Origin: Amoebophrya sp. AT5.2
Taxonomy: Eukaryota > Sar > Dinophyceae > Syndiniales > Amoebophryaceae
Assembly (NCBI GenBank): GCA_005223375.1
Contig: RXOD01005196.1
Location: 1 to 15,368, forward strand
DNA: 15,368 bases
Direction: 5' to 3'
The stretch's first letter is position 1; every line of letters begins with the position of its first letter. Below the pieces are notes generated by a model. It ran no database searches, had not been told where the DNA came from, and worked only from the letters and a program-made list of their open reading frames with translations. Below, in pieces: positions 7,331 through 15,368 of the stretch. The translations under genes were made by a program, and so were the position numbers.

Positions 7331-9922
7331 CTACGCGCCAACCAATTTATCGTCCACCTTCGCGGCTGCTCCGTCGCCCTTTTGCACTGGCTCCTTGAAG
7401 CCGGCGCCCACGATTAGCTTTCCTCCCCCCTGCTGGATGCGCTCCTCCAATCGGCCGTCGCACGCGAGCACGAAGGCCAAGAACGTCGGCGCGGGCCGGT
7501 TCGGTCTCGACTTCATCTCCGGATGGAACTGGACGCCCACGAAGAAGGGATGGTCCTTGTACTCGGCGATCTCCATGCGCACGCCTCGCTCGTCCTGCCC
7601 GGAAAAGAAGAAGCCCTTGTTCTCGAGCGCGGGACGGTATGACGTGTTCACCTCATACCTGTGGATTTCGGGTGGGGGCGGCGTTCTTCTTCGATTGCAT
7701 GCTCCTACAAAAAATCACATTTATTTGCGTCCAATGCAAAGTAAAATCCGCGAAATGGAAATCTGCTGCGCAGGAATAAGTAAGCTGGTGCTTCGAGCTC
7801 GTCCTAGGCACCTATAATTTACCTGTGTCTATGTCTTTCGTAGACGACGGGTTCGCCCGAGTAGATTTTGCTCGCGAGCGAGGTCTGGTCCTTGATGATG
7901 GTACACCTGCTGCCGAGGCGCATGGTTCCGCCCATCATCGTGGCGGAGTGCTCTGGCATGAAAAGCACCACCGGGTGGGGGGTGCCTTCGTCAAACTCGG
8001 TGCTGTTCGCGCGCTCCAGGTGGAGCACGTTCCGGCACGCTTCGATCGTCGCGACCTGGAGCCCGACGCAGATGCCTGTTGTGTGCAGTTCGGTGCTTGA
8101 CGGTGGTAGTCACTACTTTCTTGGCTCGCCTTGAAGAAGCTTCGCCAAAATAAAAGGCTGAATAACACAACATAAAATAAAACCGAAGCAAAAGTAGATA
8201 GCTTCAGTCGGTTCGGTACCGAAGTATGGCACTTTGTTTTCCCTGCAGTATTTAGCGGCCAGAATCTTTCCCTCGATTCCCCGGTTCCCGAAGGCGCCCG
8301 GAACGAGGATGCCTGCGCAGGACTTCAATTTCGCCCATGACTCCTCGTACTTCTCCTTGTCCGTGGTGAGGGTGTTCCCCTCGAGGTTCGCGCTTTCGAT
8401 CCACTCCACCTCCAACAACACGCCAGCCTCGATACAAGCGTGCATCAGCGACTTCATCACGGACATGTAGCTGTCCGTGAGCCCGGTGTACTTACCAACC
8501 ATACCAATCTTCAGCGGCCGCGTCAGCTTGTCCACCCGGCCCGCGAGACCGGACCAGTCGCCGAGACGATTCGTGAGAGGGTCGACTGTCGAAGAAGTGT
8601 CAATGTTGGAAATTTTCGCCGATTAGAAATGGAAACTGCCGTTAGCCGCAATTCGATTCTTCTTCGAGCACTTTCTATCGAGCATATTAGAGCGGACGCC
8701 GGTTATTGATAAAGATGAAAAGTAAGTAAGTACGTCCTCCCTCGTAGGTGACCCCCCCGAGCACCGGCGATTTTATCGTTGCGTACTTTTCCCCGAGCTT
8801 CAGCTTTTCGCAGATCAGCTCCCCCAATTTCTGTTCGGCTAGCAGGATCGGCACGCGGAAGATGTTGCTCACGTCGTGCAGGCTGATGACTTCCTCCGGC
8901 TTCACCTGGCAGAAGAGGGACAGCTTTTTCCTGATATCCGGCAGGATCGCCTGCTTGCTCCGGCAGATGAGCAGGTCCGGCTTCAGGCCTGCCTCGCGCA
9001 TCACCTTCACGGAGTGCTGGCAGGGCTTGGTCTTCTGCTCCCCGGTGGTGCCCTGGTAGGGGACCCAGCCGAGGTGGATGGTGAGGAAGTTTTCCGCGCC
9101 GATCTTGAACTGCAGTTGCTGCAGCGCCTCGAGGTAAACCGCGGACTCGATGTCGCCGACCGTGCCGCCAAGCTCGATGAGGCACACGTTGGGCTTCTTG
9201 CCGGTCTTGTCCGTAGGCATATTGGCCACCTCCCTGATCCAATTCTGTAGTGGGGGGGAAAAATCGAGGAAAGTGAATGGGGGACGCAAATTTTTTGTGG
9301 TGCGCAAGCAGGGATCTCCTGGAACCTCGGGAAACCCCCACTTCACCATGCTCATGCACAATCACGATGTTGAAGCTGATCACCGTAATTTAGCATAGTA
9401 AGTACCTGGATCTCGTCCGTGACATGCGGCACCATCTGCACGGTTTTTCCCAAAAAGTCGCCTGCCCTTTCTCTTCTGAGCACCTTCTGGTACACCTTCC
9501 CACTTGTCAAAGAGTGCACGGACTCAAGAGACAAATCGAGGAAGCGCTCGTAGTTTCCAAGGTCCAAATCCGCCTCGCCGCCGTCGTCGAGGACAAAAAC
9601 CTCGCCGTGCTCAAACGGAGACATGGTACCTGAAGATGGTTCAGAGGACCGTTGTTCACATTTTATAGAAATAGACAGTGGACGCGTCATAGGTGTTGTT
9701 GAATCTGAATTTGTGCCTCGATCGATGGGCATATCGCATGGATCATTTACCGGCATCCACGTTGAGGTAGGGGTCGATTTTCATAGCGGTGACGCCCAGC
9801 CCATGAGATTTGAGGACGACGCCCAGCGAGCTGATTGCTGTCCCCTTCCCCAGTCCACTAACCGTCCCTCCCGTGACGATCAGGAATTTCGTCTGCGACG
9901 TGCTGCTTGCCGAAGACGCCAT
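7331..9922 (-). CDS. CTPS: CTP synthase (glutamine-hydrolysing), six exons, complete
   Basis: Exons are 9922-9751, 9629-9406, 9244-8734, 8585-8220, 8075-7823 and 7658-7331. They join in phase to 617 residues, close to the eukaryotic family length. The enzyme converts UTP to CTP using ATP and glutamine, the last step of de novo pyrimidine nucleotide synthesis, in the cytosol. The synthetase domain opens with the P-loop [10 protein letters not shown] and continues with [26 protein letters not shown] and GGTVGDIES. The class I glutamine amidotransferase domain has the nucleophile C427 in GICVGLQ and H554/E556 in FHPE; GGTMRLG and ERHRHRYEVN are also intact. All five introns (9750-9630, 9405-9245, 8733-8586, 8219-8076, 7822-7660) are GT-AG, 121-163 bp. 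The start has a CACCATGG context. Small departures: T for the usual V/I in the P-loop, and a Gly/Lys-rich C-terminal tail of about 40 residues. Confidence 0.96.
7660..7822 (-). other. CTP synthase intron 5, bounded by an 8-bp direct repeat
   Basis: The intron runs GTAAAT...CACAG. The 8 bases CACAGGTA span the 5' junction (7827-7820) and recur across the 3' junction (7663-7656). Splicing joins HRHR to YEVN exactly as in the family. The repeat could be a fossil target-site duplication from intron insertion at an AGGT site, or simply splice-site consensus plus chance. Confidence 0.8.
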
Positions 9923-11344
9923 GGTGTTTGCTCTTGCTTACGTGTAGTTACAAATCGGAATAGGGCGGCCGTAGCTACAAATCAGGATAGGGTTTTGGTT
10001 CAAGTTTTTCAGCGCGTTAGCGGTCGTGGTCGAGGGAGTGCAAGTTGTAGTTGCGGAGCGATTACTTGCTTAATTCTGGGCGTAGCGTATTTCCAACTCT
10101 GAAGTGCTTCAAAGCGATCTTGGTGTACTGCGAAGAACCTGCGTTTCGTTGTGTAAGAAAAAGATAAAGAATCGTCAACTATTACGATTGCGGGTGCGAC
10201 ACAAAGCTAAGTAGCACTACTGAGGCGCGCACCACTTCATATCGCACGAGTGATCACGTTTGGTACAGACTAGCAGGCAATTTGCACGAGGGATCGGATC
10301 AAGCATTTTGTCGCATTTGGATCTCTAGGTACACTTTGCCGATTTGCAAGTTGCAGCTTCATGTGAGATTGATTTGCGCGGCTGTTGTGACTGAGCAAGA
10401 ACCGATAGCCACGAAGGTGAACAAAATCTTCACAATCACATTCAGGAGACGCCGGGCTTCCTACTACGAGAGGTGAGCAACGTAAAGAGCGAAAGAGCAA
10501 AGCGCGGTACTTTCTTAGCCTCATGCGCTCTACATTTTTGTTCGTTGCATTTGCGCACAATGGCATTATCTCGAGGTCATGCGGCTTCGTCATTACTGTA
10601 CACCGTGAATAAGAAAGCGCCTCCACGTGTAGTACAGGGGGTTTTGCGTTCGCCTCAGCAAGAAAAAAAACAGTACATTTTATGCGCGTGCACACCTCCA
10701 CTTAGTGGTCGCGTATGGTAACGGCCTATGCCTGAACTTCTGCTACAACTACCGTTGCTAGTCGCATGAGGATCGTACCACCATGTGCATGCTGCCTAAC
10801 AAGGTGGTGGTGTGGTTGCGGGATCGCTATCCATCGCGCGCTTCTACCTCCTCGTCATCTTCCAGAGTCATGAATTATTCCTGCTGCTAAGTCTGTAAAC
10901 CTGCAAGTGCAATCTTATGGGGATCGAAAGCTTTGCGAAACTTGATGTAAGATGAAACTTGAGTTAGAAGCACGCTCTGCTTCTGGTTGTTCTCGTGCTG
11001 GGATCTAGAATTCTCCGCCGGTGAAGGTGATCGCAGCATCGTGCGTGATCCGGGACCGAAAGGAGGCCTGCAAGTAAAACCTATTTCTGTCTGAATACAT
11101 TCAAGTACTCATGGTCTCAAAAACGAATCAAGAGCAACAGCAAGCCGTGTCTGTATAAATAGACTGAACTGCGAAGGCATTCGAGCCTTCGTAGTCATGC
11201 ATTAAAAATCATGCAAGTGTTATAGTAGCTCCCCAGGCATGAACACGGGTCGTGCTTCTGGCTCCGCCGGCAAAACACTAAAGCCTGCAGACGACCCTCC
11301 AAAACCTTACACTTTCTGCCAGCACCCCACCTCGCTTCAGCTTC
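9923..11344. other. Long spacer between the channel gene and CTP synthase
   Basis: About 1.4 kb with no convincing gene. It should contain the 3' UTR of the channel gene (right) and the promoter and 5' UTR of CTP synthase (left). A minus-strand open frame at 10270-10701 has codon use unlike the confirmed exons and no recognisable domain. A 22-bp imperfect direct repeat lies just upstream of CTP synthase. A 7-bp hairpin (11172-11191) lies 154-173 bases past the channel stop, and a TATAAATA string occurs near 11153; neither is supported as functional. Confidence 0.5.
9944..9992. repeat. Two 22-bp imperfect direct repeats upstream of CTP synthase
   Basis: The 22-bp units at 9944-9965 and 9971-9992 agree at 19 of 22 positions (both read GTAG-TACAAATC followed by ATAGGG). 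They are spaced 27 bp apart and lie 22-70 bases upstream of the CTP synthase ATG on the transcribed side. They could be a duplicated regulatory or 5' UTR element; function is not shown. Confidence 0.6.
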
Positions 11345-14300
11345 TCAGTCCGCCTCTCCAAACCCCTCTCCCCCATCTCCGTATTTCGGTCCTGCTCCTA
11401 CCCCGCTCTTCGAGCGGCTCCCACTCCTCCCTCTCGCCGAGCTGCCGGTTCTCCCCACCCCGCCGCCCATCAGCGTGTGCAAGCCCCATCCGGAGCGCCC
11501 CCGCTGCAGGTTTCCGCTCGACGGTTGCGATAGAAGCTGCACCCCGTCCGGGTCCACGCCTTTGTCGGAGGCCCCACCGTCGGAACACGCCGAGGACAGC
11601 GGGGGGTTCTGCAACTGCGACGCCTTCGAGGGGTCCTTGCTGAAAACGCTAATGCAATCTTCCTCGCACGCCGTTTCCTTCGACGGTAGCTTGCTCGCGA
11701 TTTCGCGGATCTCCGCTTTCAGCACCGCGATGTCGTCCCGAATTCGGTACTCCATGTCCCGCTGATGGTGGCGCGAGAAACGGTGGCTGCCGCGCGAATT
11801 CGCGGCGTCGAGCTCCTGCTTCGAAAAGAGGTGCAGCTGTCAAGGTTTGGTTGGTCATGGTCTTGGTTGGTTGCTTAGTTGATTCGTGTATGTTGCGGGG
11901 ATGGTGACGTTTTCGTGTTAGTGTTCCGTTCCCAAGCAAAAATAAATCTAATACGAGGTCCCCAAATGTTGCGACTTTCGGGTTGTTCATGCCTGGGCTG
12001 TTCTTGTCCGGCCCCGCACTTCCGCTGTCGAATATCCGCAGCAGCTTGGGCCCTTGGAACGTCGCGATGTCCCCCAGCGTCTTTTTCTTCGAGAAGTTCG
12101 CCACAATCGACGCCGCCCTCCGCAATGCGAGCTTGCATGCGATTTTCCTGATATGCCGTCGCTCCTTCGGGTACCCGCGCAAAATGTGGTCTAACTGCTC
12201 CTTCCCGAGACTCAACAATTGCACGAACGTCAGCGCCGTCGTGTGCGCCACGTGCTGCAGTCGCCGGTCAGCCAGAATAACGTCCTCGCCCCACACCGAG
12301 CCGGGCACTAGAACCTTCCCCGCGCGCCCGACCGCGCCCCTCTCCACGACGCACAGGCGAACGTACGGCATGTTGATCTTTTCCTTCCGCGAAAACATCA
12401 AAACGTCGAAGCCGTCGACGAGATCCAGGATGAAGCTTGGGGAACAACCTCGCAGGAACGTGACGTCCTTGATCCACTGCGAGCTTGTATGCATCACTAG
12501 CTCGCACTTGATACTGGGCGCCATGTCCTTGGACAGCTCGCGTGACCGCAGTAGCCGGTGCAAATTCTGCGCCTCACGCATGTTCTCACGCAGCTTGCGC
12601 TGAAGAGCGGGCGGGACCTGGTGGTTTCAGTAGTGGGTAGTTTTAAGCACTGCGCAAAATTATGCTTGTACTAGCATGCGCAAGAACTCCATGGCCCAAA
12701 AGTCTACCAGCTTCAACTCAGATAAATCCTCGTACCAGCTGTTCCTTCATCATGGAGTTGAGTTGGTCCATGCTTTGTTCGAACTCCACCCGCACCGGGT
12801 CCATGTTCATGATGACCGAGCAGGCGTTCCCCATCACGTATGCCCAGCTGAAGGAGGCGATGAACATGACGATTACACACACCAGGTACTCATTCCACTG
12901 CGTCGGCGTGATGTCGCCGTATCCGATGCTCGTGATCGTCATCACCGACCAGTGGAGACTGATCAGGTAGACGGAAAACTCGTTGCAGGGGTCGTCCTGG
13001 TGGTAGGAGCGCGGGTCGTCGGGGTTGCTGCCCGGGCGGAAGGTGGCCTTCACCCAGCTCTCGTCGGACCAGTCGTGAAACAGGTCGCGGCAAACCGGCG
13101 AGGACCCTAGACCGGCCGCGAGCTGCTGCGAAGATGTTGATGATGTCAGGGCCGCGCCAGCTGCACTGTCCGAGCTCTGCCGCGGCCAGGGGCAGTTCGG
13201 GGTGCGCGCGCTCGGATCGGACTGCAGGTAGCAGTTTGTGGGCTTCCCGGTGAACTCAAGGCCGGTGAGCCCCCACAAGCACGCCATCCAGTGCGACAGG
13301 AGCAGAATCCCCAGCCCGAACTTTGCGAGCGCGATTTAGAGGCAATGAATCTATAATCATCCGGCGCAGCATGATCTCTAGCAAAATCAGCGAGCAAACC
13401 CCCGTCAAGCGATCGAACCCACAGCCACCCACGTAAGGGTCGAACACACACAGGGACCCGGTGCCGGTGGGTAGGTTGCAACACTATGTTTCTTTGCATG
13501 CACGCCACTATGTTTGCATTCATCCGATGGCGAGTAATCCGGTCTCCACGGCAATAACCGGACGAAGTGCTGCCACCGCCTTCGTCCCCCCTTCTGTCGT
13601 TGGTATTCCCTTGGCCCCCGCACTAGCACTAGCACTTCCGACGACGATGGATATAAAGAAAGGGGCAGACTTACTACTTATAAAATATGCGTTTGCTATT
13701 CGTATTGCTACACGACATGCTGCTAGAAATGATGAGTTAATTCAAGGTGTAAGCGATGGTCGCGAAGGAGAGGGAGATGTGGTCCTGCCACCGCTTGAAG
13801 AGCCGGCTTGCGCGGAAGATGCGCGCCAGCTTCATCAGCCGCAGCAGGCGGAAGATGCGGAAGGTGCCGAGCGACTTGCCGCTCCAGCAGGTGATCAGGT
13901 CGTAGGGGATGATGGACATGAAGTCGATCAAAAACCAGCCGGAAAGGTACTTCCGCACGATCTGCCGCTGGTCGCGGAGCAAAACGGTGCCGCGCCGCGA
14001 CTTTTGCTCGACTTTGAGGAAAAACTGCATGATCATGTCCTTGAGAAAAATAACGTCGATCAAGCGGTTGCAGAAGTTCAGCACGGTGAACTCGCACCGC
14101 GACCCAGCGAGGGGGAGAATGAACCCGACCTCGAACGGCGTCACGAAACAGGTGAAGAGCAGCGCGCACATTATCTGCGGCGAGAGTTGTGCACTTAGAA
14201 GCAAGAGCAACAGCTTCTGGTAGTGCAAAGGAGATTCCAGGAAGCCTTTTACTTGTTCCCCAATAACGCGTATTTATATATTAGTTTTAGTACCACAATG

Positions 14301-15368
14301 TCCCATATCTTCATGTATCCGGCGGTCGGGTCGATGAGGAAGGCCAGGTTCTCGGAGAGCGCCTGGTGGATGAGGAGCGCCTGCTGCTGCGACGGAATGT
14401 CCATCCAGTTCTCCTTCCCGTGCTTCTGCGCGATGCCCTTCAAATCGATCGTGCGGGGCTCCAGTTCCCCGCCGATCCGCCCGGTGACGAACTCAATCAC
14501 CTGAGTGGAATTTTTTCCGTTTCTATGCCCGATGTTGTGATACTATCTGCATACTTATTTATTACCGATCCCGCCATTATCGGCAGTACAAATGACGTTG
14601 GCGCGAACAGCAACCGGGTCAGAACACTAACTTACTAAGTGCCCCATTCTACCTTGGCCTTCGTGCAGGAGAAGAGGCAACTCTTCTTTCTGGGACTGGA
14701 CGGGAAGTCCAGGTTCATGCTGCTGCTGGTTTTCGACTGTTCCCTGCCGCAGAACCTCAAAATTTGCCGTACCGACCTGAAGTTCTCCCTGCCGCTTGGC
14801 GAACTCCCGCTGATCATTTTCATCCCGTCCATCCCGCCCGCGTTCGGCGAATTCAAGGCTTCCAGCTGTCCCGAAAACATGTTCGCCCCGTTCGGACTGA
14901 CTCCTCCGAGTGGCTTCGCGAAGCTCTCGTTCGCCTGCCCCCCGCCGAACCCCCCGCGCGAACCCGAACCGTAGCTCGATAGGCTCTTCCCGAGCCCGCC
15001 GCTGGGGCCTTTTTGCAGCTTGCTCCCGATGGTGTTACCCTTGCCGCCGCCGCCGAAAGTAGACGTGCGTCCGTTGGAGCCCCCGCCCCCGCCCACGGGC
15101 CCGGCCGCGTAGCCGCTGTCCTCGAACTCATCGTCACGAAGCTCGAAGGAATCGTACTCGTTGTCGAGGTCCTTGGAAGGCGGGCTGGGCGAGTGGGTCA
15201 TCGCGGGCGAGCGGGCGGGTCTGCTGTTGAAGTCGTCGGACTGGACGGTGTAGGAGCGGGAGGGCCGCCCCCGAGGGCCGTCCCCGCCGGATGAGATGGA
15301 GAAGTGGTCATCATTGTGACTGTGGTGATGCCCGGAGGAATGACCGGAAGCACCCACGGCGGCGGCGG
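11345..15368 (-). CDS. Voltage-gated-type K+ channel with C-terminal cNMP-binding-like domain, 5' partial, six exons visible
   Basis: Exons are 15368(open)-14653, 14500-14294, 14174-13753, 13330-12736, 12617-11955 and 11836-11345, about 1030 codons. Exon 1 encodes a Gly/Ser-rich region with no in-frame ATG at its start, so the true start lies beyond the window. S1 (MCALLFTCFVTPFEVGFIL) to S3 lie in exon 3, with S4 carrying Arg/Lys about every third residue (FRIFRLLRLMKLARIFR). S5 (GILLLSHWMACLWG) and the pore are in exon 4, with filter SIGYGD at 12913-12930, typical of K+ selectivity. Exon 5 holds a C-linker and a cyclic-nucleotide-binding fold. The layout matches the KCNH/CNG/HCN superfamily at the plasma or a ciliary membrane. 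Oddities: a long Ser/Ala/Pro-rich loop of about 90 residues between S5 and the pore, and no Arg at the usual phosphate-binding site. Four introns are GT-AG (14652-14501, 14293-14175, 12735-12618, 11954-11837); one is non-canonical. Confidence 0.9.
13331..13752 (-). mobile_element. Non-canonical intron 3 of the channel gene: inverted-repeat element with ATCGC target duplication
   Basis: Exon 3 reads ISLSFATIA and then leaves the family pattern, with an in-frame stop shortly after; the pattern resumes with LAKFGLGILLLSHW. No GT donor exists after the conserved segment. The pentamer ATCGC sits at both edges (13757-13753 and 13335-13331 in sense), and joining across it gives TIALAKFG in frame. 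Just inside, the two ends are imperfect inverted repeats over about 50 bp: both contain TGAAT, TCATC, GCAGCATG and TAGCAA blocks in the same order. The 5' end starts TTACACCTTGAATT; the 3' end, reverse-complemented, starts TTAGAGGCAATGAATC. Inside there is no transposase. I infer a non-autonomous transposon-like introner that is removed precisely at or within its target-site duplication. Confidence 0.82.

Noticed and set aside
8703..9383. Second minus-strand frame of 226 codons overlapping CTP synthase exon 3
   Set aside because: It is a frame-shifted shadow of the exon; the in-phase frame matches CTP synthase motifs throughout.
10270..10701. Minus-strand open frame of 143 codons in the channel/CTP synthase spacer
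   Set aside because: There is no recognisable domain, its third-position composition is unlike the confirmed exons, and there is no convincing splice or start context.
11153..11160. TATAAATA string as a promoter
   Set aside because: No supported plus-strand gene follows it and the minus-strand orientation places it in the channel gene's 3' flank.
1..15368. Dinoflagellate spliced-leader relicts, tRNA or rRNA genes, and CRISPR arrays
   Set aside because: I looked for the spliced-leader core (TTTTGGCTCAAG) on both strands, cloverleaf-like spacers and regular repeat-spacer arrays, and found none.

Overview
The window looks like nuclear DNA of a protist. Three of the four recognisable genes are interrupted by spliceosomal-type introns, and all four lie on the minus strand in a head-to-tail row. 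Reading in the direction of transcription (right to left) they are: a six-transmembrane K+ channel with a cNMP-binding-like C-terminus (5' end beyond the right edge, stop at 11345); CTP synthase (9922 to 7331, six exons, complete); a DegP/HtrA-type serine protease with a PDZ domain (6046 to 3256, three exons); and a RING-H2 protein (2517 to 949, intronless). A possible plus-strand gene may end at 6667, between the protease and CTP synthase.

The most unusual feature is that two kinds of intron coexist. Ten introns are short (118-163 bp) and GT-AG, with donors beginning GTA and usually GTAC. Two are longer (about 324 and 422 bp), cannot be spliced by GT-AG rules without destroying conserved protein, and end in imperfect terminal inverted repeats. 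The four outer ends share a motif close to YTAGRGGTYGAA. The channel copy is flanked by a perfect 5-bp direct repeat, ATCGC, and joins in frame across it. This is the architecture of DNA-transposon-like introner elements. From general knowledge, such non-canonical inverted-repeat introns are known from dinoflagellate relatives such as the parasite Amoebophrya. I therefore suggest an alveolate of that kind, as inference only.

The left third is a duplication. A 0.75-0.78 kb segment occurs in direct orientation at 1-778 and 2545-3295, on either side of the RING gene. The right copy begins inside the last 13 codons of the protease gene, and the left copy still carries those codons as a relic. This suggests a tandem duplication of [protease tail, spacer, RING gene] and predicts a second RING gene starting about 28 bp to the left of the window.

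The genes do not form a pathway: one is pyrimidine nucleotide synthesis, one protein quality control, one probable ubiquitin ligation and one membrane K+ conductance. The long spacers (6047-7330 and 9923-11344) hold little that I can support.
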